45,437 nt of DNA from Zygnema cylindricum (Eukaryota; Streptophyta; Zygnematophyceae; Zygnematales; Zygnemataceae). Each line of letters starts with the position of its first letter. The stretch's first letter is position 1. Position numbers and translations under genes: made by a program. Below, piece after piece: positions 11,995 through 21,878 of the stretch. The stretch covers positions 1 through 45,437 of the forward strand of contig JBBHKE010001432.1 in the NCBI GenBank assembly GCA_037447655.1, written 5' to 3'. The notes beneath the pieces were generated by a model. The model worked only from the letters and a program-made list of their open reading frames with translations, did not search any database and was not told where the DNA came from.

Positions 11995-13189
11995 TGGTGT
12001 CTTTACAAAGCATAAATGTGGTTAAAAACGGTGGAAAGTTGGACAGCTGCTGAAAAAAGGTTGGAGAGTTGGACAGCTGGAAGCATCGCGCGAAGGTTTG
12101 GCATTAGGATTTGACATTTCCGATCGATCAAAAACGGTTTTATTCGGCCAATGCGAGGTTTTAACGTCAGGTTTCGATTAGGTTTGTGCAAAACGACACT
12201 TTTGTTGTTGTTCAAGATAAAATAAAACGCAAGCAAGCTCCCTGGAAGAGAAAGTTTCATCAATATTAATAAAATAAGAGAATGAGGTGGGAGACTGTCA
12301 CTCATTCAAGTTTCAATCAAGATGATAGCTTGAAAAAAAGAAGCAAGGGAGAGAAGAAGTACAAGTGGATGAAAAGAGTGAATAAAAAGGCTCGAATGGT
12401 TTCTCTGAAAATCAAACTCTGAACGAATCGCAAGAATCCTGCAACGGGTTTGAACCGAGGGAAATGCGGCAGGAATTTTAAAATATGGGGAGCTATTTTC
12501 GCCTCATGTTCTTTGCTATATCGACCGCCTTGTTTCGCGATATTCGTAATTCTACAGCTGGTTGTACCATAGTTCAAAAGTAGGCGTTTTTATGGTAGGC
12601 CTTTGGTCGGCGCTTTTATCGTAAGTTGTGCTATGGGCTTTTCATGTGATCTTCTTAGATAGCTACTTTGATCAGAGACCGTCCGATCGTCCGAATCTGA
12701 CGGTGCAAATAAAAATGATTGGTCTGAATGTTTTAATTGGTCCAATTTTTGGTCCGAATGTTTTAATTGGTCCGAATAGGTACGAATACAATATGGGTCT
12801 TAAGTTTATATACTTATATTGTATGTTTTGCACACAATAGGCATATTGTATGGGCCTACTTTCACCTACTTTTGAACTAAGGGTTGTACGCAGGAGGGCA
12901 GAGTAAACATTAACGGAGTTGCTGTGAACAAAAACGCTATGGTGACATCCCTTAAAAAACTATTCGTACGAAACTGTACACTTCTGTAGTTCTATGTATG
13001 ACAAGCCCACTGCGTCATGAGAGGGGTTAAAAAATAATTCGTACTGTCAGCCTGTACTGTAACACCCTCAGTTCCTCACTGACAGCGCGCGTGGGGACGC
13101 CGCCAACCAGTGGGAAGCACAAATATTTTGATAGGTTTGGTCGCATGGAACTCTATTCTATTAGATTCGAGTTACGTTCGGGTTACAAT

Positions 13190-13209
13190 CCAGTACAGTA
13201 CTGTACTGG
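13190..13209. repeat. Perfect 20-bp palindrome
   Basis: The sequence CCAGTACAGTACTGTACTGG equals its own reverse complement. Similar GTACAG/CTGTAC runs recur nearby (13220-13240 and 15617-15660), so it is probably part of a degenerate repeat rather than a regulatory site. Confidence 0.8.
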
Positions 13210-14395
13210 ATCCATACTGTACATTACTGTAGCGTACAAATGATGCTGTTTCCAGTTTTCACACATCAAAAAGGACGCCTTGGCACCAAATAGTCGGTTC
13301 GCTGCAGTACAGGACTCCAGTTCGCCTGTTGAAGGTCCGTCAGACGCCGATATGATGCCACGTTGCCAGTCCTACCAAAAGTCTGTCTTCCCAGTCCCAC
13401 CGGTTGGCGGCGACTACGCGCGCGTTGTCAGCGACAGTAGCAGCCTTCAGTACGGATACATATTTTTGACGGGGTTGGGTGGGCTCCCATCGTGACGCCA
13501 GTCGGTGTCTACTTAAATTCTTCGAATCCAAAGCAACCCCCAAACGTTAACTGGGGTATTATCTGGGAGCTATGGTACAGAATGACATGGATAGTCATTA
13601 CGATCCAGTAACCGTACGGCATCTAAAAAACTACACAGTTAGTGCTGGTTTTTTTTTGGCTAATGAACAGAGGAAAGTTCTTTGTCGGCTTAGGGTAGAA
13701 TTCCATTAGACGAAAAGTGTGGTTCGTTACTGGATGTCGTACGTTTTCGTACATATCCGTACCATGCCGCACCTTATTTTTTTTTTGTCAGACGAAATAT
13801 CGTTACTGGAAAGCTATCGGGAAGCTCCAATGATGTAGGCGTAATTCCTTGCCGTTGGATATTCCATTTTTTCAGATCCGCGAAGCAATCGCGCACATCA
13901 TCCAGTGTGGCGATACTCTCCTCGCGAGGAGAGTTGTACGGTACTAGACGTGTATCATTGGTGCACGTGAAAAAGCAAAAAAAAAATCCGCTTTGAACAA
14001 GCGATCTCAGGTCTACACGTCGTACAGTCCATGTGTCGCCTGTCACGCTGGATGCAGGTGAGCCGAAAATATTTTCGCACGCTCCGTGCGACATCCACCG
14101 ACATTCAAAGTTTGCCGCGACCTTCAAAGTTTGCCGCGTCTTTTTGCCATTCCGTTTCGAAATTTTGATTTCCATTTTCAAAATCAAAAATCTGGCCGCA
14201 AACTTTACGTACGAATCATTAGGTACCTCCATTCGTACAGATATTTCGTTCTGACTTTACGTTTGAAGATTTTCTTTAAGATTTTTAAAATCTGGACTCT
14301 AACCTACGTGGTGCCAATCATAATTGACGAAGGTTTGTTACTGGCCCGACAAAATTGAATAGTCTTCCAGTAAACGCTGCCAGTAGAGTTTTCCG

Positions 14396-15268
14396 TACAT
14401 TTACTGGGACCGCCTAATGGAATTCTACACTTAAAGTCCGAGTTAAGCCGAGCGATACTCTGCCTTTTCCACTTTGTGCCGCCTCCACGGACTGCCAGCG
14501 ATTTGAGGAAGTACAAAATCTACGATAAGGAGCACTGAACTGTACGATCAAATCTTGGACACCGACGTGACCCTACTGTAGTTATCGACGCCTTCAAGAT
14601 GCTCAATGTTAAAGAGACGCATCGCAAAAAATTAGTGTTATTAACACTAATCGGGAATTATTTTTTTTTGAAAAAAAATATATATACTAATTAATCCCTA
14701 ACTGTAATTTGGGTTGTCCTGAATAATAAATGCCCGCCCTTTCGATGTCTACATTAATCTATGTAGCCGTACAAAATCTGACAATTCGTACGCCGTCGCG
14801 CTGTTCACACGGTCGACGGACGAACATATGAGAACGTGATTTTTGTTGACGAGTTTGCGTCTCTTTCTTCCAGTGCACATTCACATGTGTGCGCAATAAT
14901 GTTAAGTGTCTTTTTATGCTTTCCTAATTCAAAAAGTACCATTTCGTACGAATATTCCCTGTCCGTACGCCACACTATTTCTTACTGGGACCGCCTAATG
15001 GAATTCTACACTTAAAGTCCGGGTTAAGCCGAGCGATACTCCTGTCCGTACGCCACACTATTTCCATCGCAGTGTACTTTCCTTATTAACGCTAATTGAA
15101 AAAAAAACCTAATTAGAATAATGGAAAAAATAAAATTATGGATTGTATTTCGGGTTTTTTTTTTTTTAAAGGGCACCGAATTGGCGTTATGTACTCTAAT
15201 AGCGATTGACGGTGTAGTTATCGACGCCTTCAAGATGCTCAATGTTAAAGAGACGCATCGCAAAAAAC
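14396..15268. repeat. Partial direct duplication, roughly 0.6 kb apart
   Basis: Block A begins TTTACTGGGACCGCCTAA at about 14399 and recurs at about 14982. Block B begins GTAGTTATCGACGCCTTC at about 14577 and recurs at about 15213. The order A-B is kept in both copies, and the bases between differ. In the second copy, block B directly follows a TA-targeted MITE end. Confidence 0.7.
15090..15216. repeat. TA-targeted MITE-like element end
   Basis: The stretch contains TTAACGCTAATT near its left side and ends CTCTAATAGCGATTGACGGTGTA. It is followed directly by the duplicated block that lacks this insertion at 14577. The first copy reads CCCTACTGTAGTTATCG, so it resembles an empty TA target site. 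Confidence 0.5.
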
Positions 15269-16246
15269 CGACTTACGGGTTCAGCAGAGACCTCAAAAAA
15301 TCTTCCCAGATTCGCTCCCGAGGATCGCGCATAGCCGAAGCACCTTTTCTAGGGTGGTTCGCAACGGCACAAGGCATGCCCTCTCGGAACTCGCAAATCT
15401 ACTTGTGACCGCCAACAAAAAAGGATCTATACCGTCTTGACATGTGTCAGACGGGGGCCTTTGAACTTGTTTAAAATTAGCAGAAAAGGACGAATGCATC
15501 CTAAAAATATTTTCGACATTTGTACTCACACGGAAATCTTGCTTGATCTTTCACATCCATTTCATTCTACACTAAAAGAAACCCCAGGGCTCACACCGTG
15601 TATTTCTTAACGCTTGTACGGTACAGTACTGTACTGTGCCGTACATTAATGTACTGTAACGATTCACGGTGCTCTGCAATGGCCAATGAGAACTATTGCA
15701 TATATTTAATAACAGATTCCAAATCGAGATTTGACCGTTTGGACAAGATTTCCAATCCAAAATGGCATTTTCGAAACCCAAAACGAGCGCCCGCCAGAAT
15801 GTCCTTTTCTCAATAATCTTAGCGGCCCGTAGAAACTGTTGACAACTCAAAATATGACACGTGTAGGTTCATCCACTTTTAGAACGCGAAAGTATACATG
15901 TATACTACAATACGTTATTGATTTTGTCGCCACTTATAACACGATTTTTCCGTGCACACTTGTCGAAATTCCGATTGGAGTCCGCGTCGGAAAGTGAAGG
16001 ATCTTGTCTTTCAAGATTACAGTGACAATCCGACGTGTGTGCACTGAGAACAAATAATATAAGTGGAGAGTTAACACCAACACTAATAGCAAACACGGTG
16101 TAGCTTTTTGTCACGCTGTCACAAGGCCCCCGTTCCAGTCAACCAGGCCCAAGTGAGGCACCGTCAAAAGAACATCATGACGTGGACAGCCTATCCCGTC
16201 TTAAGCAAAATGTGACATACAAAGTCATATAACCCCCCTGACTTCA

Positions 16247-17260
16247 ATAAGGGGGTGTGCCCATGTAACCGGTACTTCGAAGTGGTACAATACTTTGAAT
16301 TGTAGTGAAGATTCGACATACGACTTTGCAATGCGCTCCAGTGTGCAAAAATTAAATCGTTAGGGTATGTCTCCATGTGCCAAAGTAAAGGTTTTTTTCT
16401 GTCGTTTTCTTCTAAAACTTAGCGCCGTACCGCTTAAGTTACAAAAGTAGAAAGAAATCAAAAAAAGTAAAAGTACATTTTGCATCATCGTCGAACTTAG
16501 AATGTACAACATGTTATCGTCTAGTGTTTTTTACCCACGACCACGTCAAAGAAACGTCATCTTCAAACTTTATTTAAAAACACATCGCTGTTTTAAATTA
16601 AAGTATCAGTGCTAAAAAAACAGGAACACATATTCGCAAGTGTAAAAAAAAATCAAAATTTTCAAACGATTTCAAGCGACGAGAAAAAGTACACGATTTG
16701 CTATGTCTTTTCCGTTTACGATTCGTACGACGCGGAAAATTACACAATTTGTTTTGTTTTGTCCCTTTTCGTCCGGTGCGAGTTATTTTTAGCAAGGGTC
16801 TTAAGATTCCAATGCCATTTCACGTCGATGGGACAATAAACGCAAGGCAAAGCACATCTTCTTCAACCATGAAACGACGCAGGATAGAAGGCGGTACGTC
16901 TACACTGTCACATAAAAACATGCCACGTCATAAGCAGTGGAAAAAAATAACACGCATCATCACAAAATGTATGCGTTGACAGCTGTCACGGGCATTATCA
17001 AAGCATACAACCGTCACACCCTTGGTAACAATTTCGTTGTTACACGTTAGGACAGTTGAAAACAGTGTACGAAGATTTTGCGCTAAAATACAAAGTAAGT
17101 TCGCTAAGTTGCAGACGGTTATAGACGACTACGAAACTTACAACAATTGATGACATCATCAAAACTAACAATGGTTGTAGGCCCGTAGGCGTCTACACAA
17201 CACGTGACAATTGGTGGCGTCTGTAATGTTGTTAGTTTGTCACACTTGTATCAACTTTTT
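16247..17260 (-). mobile_element. Inverted-repeat elements of the palindrome-core family, reverse orientation
   Basis: At 16361 a terminus reads TTAGGGTATGTCTCCATGTG. A second related terminus, TAAGGGGGTGTGCCCATG, lies just upstream at 16247, suggesting one copy next to or inside another. The region at 16540-16605 is the reverse complement of 41634-41700 around the shared motif CATCTTCAAACTTTAT, with a central inverted repeat near TTAAAAACACATCGCTGTTTTAA. No coding sequence is recognised, and the right boundary is uncertain. Confidence 0.45.
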
Positions 17261-18170
17261 ATGACATCCTAGGTCGTGCTATTGTATAAATGCACGTACA
17301 AGCTGCAAATAAACAAACTTTTTTTTATGTGAACTCGCAAGTCGTGCTAAAAATCTCCCATTTGGGTTGCACGTTCATGAACGTTTGTTCATTCGCTGTT
17401 GCCCGTGGGTCGGAAAGAGGAAAACGCGAACATGAGTATAAAAGACGCAAAATATTTTGTACATTCAGAGTATCATGGAGACGTTCATTGTATTGTTGTA
17501 TCTGTAGTTTTTTCATACATAAAAAAGTTTTTTCTAATAATGGGAATACATTTTGGAGGAAAAACGACATAAAACTCATATTTGTTAACACAGACACACC
17601 CCCTAAGTTACTTTCCAATGGCACCAATTCAAAACAATAATGGAAGTGTGACATGTAGTATTGACCTAAACAAGAGCCCTTTCTCCTAAAAAGTCAGTAC
17701 ATTCACAATGTAAAAGTCCACCAAGCGGAATATAATACACTGTGAATCGCGTATAGTGTTTTTTATTAGGGTGGCGTTTTATCAGGATTTTATGTAATTG
17801 TACGGCCAACATTAAGAAAATCGTCAAATGTTTTTTTCACCGACCAACTTCAACTCGAAATCTTTAATTTCATACCATGTACGCGCGGACCAGTGCATCG
17901 CACCACAAATCTTTGCAAACGCTTGTCAGATGCCAGCTCCTTTTTTTATAATTTATGTTTTTTAGCATAACGAATGAGCGCTTCCTCAAATAGTGTGATG
18001 AATGGCAAGTAACAAAAATAGCGCGACGAAAGTTCGTTACGAGATTAGTTTTGTGATTTCGGTTGGATTTTTGAATGTATATATCATGTGCGAAATTTTT
18101 CGATTTCTGTTGGTTGCCGTCATGACACGTATGTTCATCATCCAGCGTGTCGCGGCTCGATTTTTTCTAT

Positions 18171-18224
18171 AAATGGTGATGTACCTCCTCGAGGTACATC
18201 ACTAGAGGAGGTACGTCACCATTT
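18171..18224. repeat. Nested (three-arm) palindrome
   Basis: An outer pair of 20-base arms (18171-18190 and 18205-18224) is complementary except for one position. The left outer arm also takes part in a perfect 12-bp inner hairpin, GTGATGTACCTC (18177-18188) with GAGGTACATCAC (18191-18202). The same left arm can therefore pair with either of two partners. It sits where other members of the element family carry their central palindrome. Confidence 0.8.
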
Positions 18225-18366
18225 ACGTAAACTTTTGACGCGAATGCTTTGCGAGAAAAAATCCAACGGTCATTTTTACCTCCCATACCTGTGGAGAATA
18301 CTGGCAAGATTCTTTGTAATGTTGTTTGCGTATAAAAACAAAATAAGAAGTACGACATAGTAAGGA

Positions 18367-18493
18367 TGTTGATATTTGGGTATTTTCTAGGTCTTTATTA
18401 GATAGAAAAGAGTAGAGGCAGTCTGCCCCTGACTCCCTTCTCCAAGCCCCCACACTTGTCGTAGTCACTGAAGGCTGGAAAGGGAGCTAGAGC
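18367..18493 (+). repeat. Fragment shared with the segment interrupting the LINE
   Basis: This stretch begins TGTTGATATTTGGGTATTTT and matches 37372-37498 over about 127 bases, including the block CCCTTCTCCAAGCCCCCACA. The two copies diverge after the motif GGGAGCTAGAGC. It is probably the start of an LTR or other repeat, truncated here. Confidence 0.7.
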
Positions 18494-18834
18494 TTGAACC
18501 AACGAAACATTAACTCTAATAATAACATTTAACACTAATCCAGACACACATTCCCATAGGTGTAGCACTGTAGCCGCTATAGCCTGTGTCCACATTGTCT
18601 ACGTTTGAACATGTGAGAACTATTCGCGCAATTTCTTCCATCTTTATTGTTAGGAATCAAGTGCACCTTCACGTGTCGATCCCACTCACTTTTTCGTGTT
18701 TGACGTCGTTTTCTGGCACTTTCTTCCTCCTGTAGTACGAAATTGCGAACACTTTTGTACGAGAGTGACACATTTTGTACACTACACTACCTAAAAACTA
18801 AATTGGTGTAGTTGACTCTAATTAAACCATAGCT

Positions 18835-19782
18835 TAGGGGCACTTTCCCATGTAACCGAAACTTTAGTTTGTAACTTTGTTTTTAGCGAAGATCCTCCGT
18901 ACTACTTTCAGAGCATTCGTATGTAAAAAAATGAAATCGTTACTTTAGATCGTGACGGATGTAGACATGGGTGAAATTTGTGACGGTTTGTAGACGACTA
19001 CAAAACTCGCGACAATTGTTGACGTTTACAAAATAGCGACGTTTTTAAACGTCTACCTACTTGTGACATTGTATATGTTTAGGGTTTGTGACATATTGAC
19101 GTCACGCTCACTTATGATGGCGTCGACGTCATTGAATCTAAAATATTCCGCCATGGTTTTCCGATTTTGATTTGTCGTATGTTCTCACTATATTTGCCAT
19201 CAAAATAAGCTAAAAGACAACCAAAATAAATATTTTTTAGAGATCTTTCATTTTATTTATACCTTTCTTGCTTTTTTTTATTGCAAGAATTGTGAGATAT
19301 ACGCGTTAGTGGGAGAGGGAGAGAGAGAGGCGCTTTCACGGACTTCGCTTTTGTGAAATGGCGTTCGTTGGTCGAGACCCCTCCACTGCCTCTGCACGGA
19401 AAAATGTACGTACAGGCTGTAAACATGTAGTGGATTGTTTTTTTGAGGAAAATTTTGTCAAAAACCTCCGACGCGTGCGAAATCATATGCATACTCGCTC
19501 ACGTCGTGGAACTTTATTTAAAATCACCTCGCGAGGTGATTTTATTAAAGTTTGAAGATGATATGGAAGGACGCGAAAGTGGGTCGAAACTCGCTAAACG
19601 ATAAACTAACTTCACGATAGACGACAAACTGCCGTACATCTAAAGCTGTAATGGATGACGCAAAATGTACTTGTGTTTTTGCCCATTTTTCGTACGGCGT
19701 AATATTTTCTCTTTGGAAGTCCCATTTTCTGTGAAAACGACGGGAAAAAACCCTTACTTGAACACATGGGAACACGCCCTTA
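18835..19782 (+). mobile_element. Palindrome-core inverted-repeat element, complete copy
   Basis: The left terminus TTAGGGGCACTTTCCCATGT is matched, imperfectly inverted, by the right terminus ACATGGGAACACGCCCTTA. The first 500 bases align closely with 44937-45437. A perfect 26-bp palindrome lies at 19519-19544 in the middle. Short frames inside are unrecognised and no transposase is seen, so this is a non-autonomous element. A target duplication could not be identified. Confidence 0.65.
19519..19544. repeat. Perfect 26-bp central palindrome
   Basis: The centre reads AAATCACCTCG/CGAGGTGATTT and the whole 26 bases equal their reverse complement. It is flanked by CTTTATT on the left and ATTAAAGTTTGAAGATGA on the right. 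Those flanks recur in related elements that carry a different core. Confidence 0.9.
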
Positions 19783-20339
19783 CACAGGAAATTGGAAGCA
19801 GATGGATTGTCACGGTTCACTTTGTCCGTACAGTAATTTTAGAGCTTTTGAACGGCAGAGCGTGATATGAGACGGTTTCGCCGACCATACAAATGTCGAA
19901 TATAAAACATCGTACAATTACGTACGAATTTGTATCAAAGATTTGGAAGGTTTGAACGGTTCCGCCGACCACTCCGACGTCGAACAATTTCGTACAAATT
20001 TGTAACTGGACTTTGTTGTTTTGTCGTTTTGTAGACAACTTGCCGCCTACTGCATGCTTAAATAAAGACCTCAAATCGACCTTGTTAGCCATCAACTCTT
20101 GATCTCATCCTCTCTCCTCTCTCCTCTCTCACTCTCACCTCAACGCCGCTTCCTCTTCTCTATCAGTGTTACAAAGTAACGCCCTCCCAATTGTTACTCC
20201 TTCCCACAATATTTAAGTACTCTACTGTACCTCTCACTACGTCATCCGTTCCCTCCCTTTCCCACGCTTTTTCATTCGCTCCAAATAACTCTCTTTTTCC
20301 TTTGTTTTACCTATCACTCTCTAACTCTTGACTCCAACC

Positions 20340-21878
20340 ATGACAAAACATATAATCCTATTTTTTTTCTCGCCTTCTCCTCCTTAATTATTGTACAATC
20401 TTCCTCTCGAAATATGCTAAAACCCACTCCTCCTTCCAACCGTCCTCCAACACCAAGTCGTCCTCTTCCTCCTCGCCCTTCTCGTTGAGCATTAAGACTA
20501 CCTCCTCCTCCCGCCCTACGTCCTCGTATCCCTAACTCTCCTCCTAGGTATCCTCTTAGGTCTCCTCCTATGTCTCCTCCTCCTCCTCCTCCTCCTCCTC
20601 CTCCGAATGATTCGGAAATGTCTATTGATAGGAACAATAAGTGAGAGATGCATGGCAAGTTAAAGAGAGGAAGAAATTGAGAGAGAGATAGAGGTAGATT
20701 GTTCGTTTTTCTGTTATTTTTTAGTAAGAAAGAGTGAAGGAGAGAGAGAGAGAGATGGAGAGAGAGTGAGATGGAGAGATTGAGAGATAGGGTGAAAGAT
20801 GAAAAGGAATAGAGATGCGAGGGGGAAGAAGAAAAAGGAAGTGGGAGTGAGAGAGAAGGAGAGGAGGCGAAAGGGAAGAGGCGGAGGGAGGGATAGTGGG
20901 AGGGAGACAGCGGACGAGGGAGGGGGAGAGGGAGAGACATAGAAAGGGAGAGGCGGGAGAGAGGGTCAACGACTTAATTTTTTTTATTTCTTATGTTTTT
21001 GCAGCATCATATCCGGATTCTTTCTCCACCAATGACACTGAACCATTACCTGATGACACCTTCGACAGTTCCCCTTTCGCTCCTCCTCCACCCTCTAACA
21101 AAACCGATGAGACTACAATTATCATCGATCGTGGCCCTAAAAGTAAGTTTCTCTCTCTCCCTCTCTCTCGCTTTCTCTCTCTCTCCCTCTCCCTCTCCCT
21201 CTCCCTCCCTCCTTACGCTCTGTCTCTCTATGGCTCCTACTCTGGCCCGATGTCTCTCTTTCGCTCTCAAGCCATCCCATTTCATTTTTTTCTCAAATTT
21301 TTCTTATCCACTTTTGTCCCCCTTTTTCCCCCTTTTTCCCCTTTTTTTATCCATATTTTGCAGAAAACCCGTGTCTCACAGTCGTCAACGGCTGGAGTTC
21401 TTGGAGTAGGATCGCAGGATTTGACATCTGTCGCAGAGTCGCTAAAGGATGATTTGTTTGCGTGTTCCGAACAACAGTTAAAAACGATTGCACCAATTGG
21501 ATAAAAACCGTCTGGTTTTCTTTGCGGGATTACGTAAATAATGGACCCAAATTCAATCCTGTTTATATGCAAAAAATTATTTTCGGTCGAGAAAATGTTC
21601 CTTCAAACTGTGTCTCTTGGTGGACATGTATGGCTCCATGCCCACTTGCTATTGGCCCCAACGATTCCACTTACATTGAGTGGGTTTACCATCTCAAGTA
21701 AAACTCCACTGCAACAAAACCCAAATATTGGGTACCATTTAATCTCCAAGCTGGTAATCCTAAATGGACGAGTCAAAAACCTTCACCTTATTTGTCGTTT
21801 TATGAAGACAATGAAGCCCCGTTCTGGAAACACTATGAGGATAATCGGGGTCTTTGGGATGTTAACACGAAACCCTAG
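20340..21878 (+). pseudogene. Broken gene for a secreted proline-rich, cysteine-containing protein
   Basis: The ATG at 20340 opens MTKHIILFF, but a run of eight T (20361-20368) puts the rest out of frame. Read across it, the hydrophobic signal peptide continues into a proline-rich region rich in PTPSRPLPPRP-like and PPPPP runs, with an in-frame TGA at 20486-20488 and a likely donor after 20640. A second exon, 21005-21142, encodes another Asp/Pro-rich stretch. The third, 21364-21878, keeps one frame for 170 codons. It is rich in Trp and Cys (WSSWS, CVSWWTC, APCPL) and is interrupted by TGA at 21450-21452 and TAA at 21699-21701 before a terminal TAG. The phases of exons 2 and 3 agree; exons 1 and 2 do not fit. 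I do not recognise the C-terminal domain. It looks like a decayed wall or secreted protein, or it has sequence errors. Confidence 0.55.
20640..20970. repeat. GA-rich low-complexity tract
   Basis: The plus strand is nearly all G and A, with GAGAGAGA and GGGAGAGGG runs. It fills the putative first intron of the broken secreted-protein gene. Long minus-strand frames rich in Ser, Leu and Pro here are compositional artefacts. Confidence 0.9.

Larger units (their letters stand above)
11995..20339. other. Gene-less, repeat-dominated interval
   Basis: No recognisable gene lies here. The first few hundred bases should hold the GT61 promoter and 5' leader (minus strand). The rest is repeat debris. It includes a duplicated GGTCCGAATGTTTTAATTGG motif at 12721-12777, a palindrome at 13190-13209, partial duplications at 14396-15268, TA-targeted MITE ends near 15216 and 16102, and inverted-repeat elements at about 16361-17260 and 18835-19782. 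Short open frames such as 13774-14232 (minus) and 17290-17640 (plus) match no family I recognise. Confidence 0.6.

Noticed and set aside
13774-14232. 152-codon minus-strand open frame
   Set aside because: It lies in repeat-rich DNA and its sequence resembles no family. The region contains duplicated blocks, so this is probably a relic.
20314-20940. 208-codon minus-strand frame rich in Ser, Leu, Pro and Gly
   Set aside because: It is produced by the GA/CT and CCT simple repeats and runs antisense to a better-supported proline-rich frame.
20340-21878. Alternative genetic code as the explanation for in-frame TGA and TAA
   Set aside because: The GT61 gene and the glucose translocator in the same window read cleanly with the standard code and end at normal stops, so a global code change is excluded.
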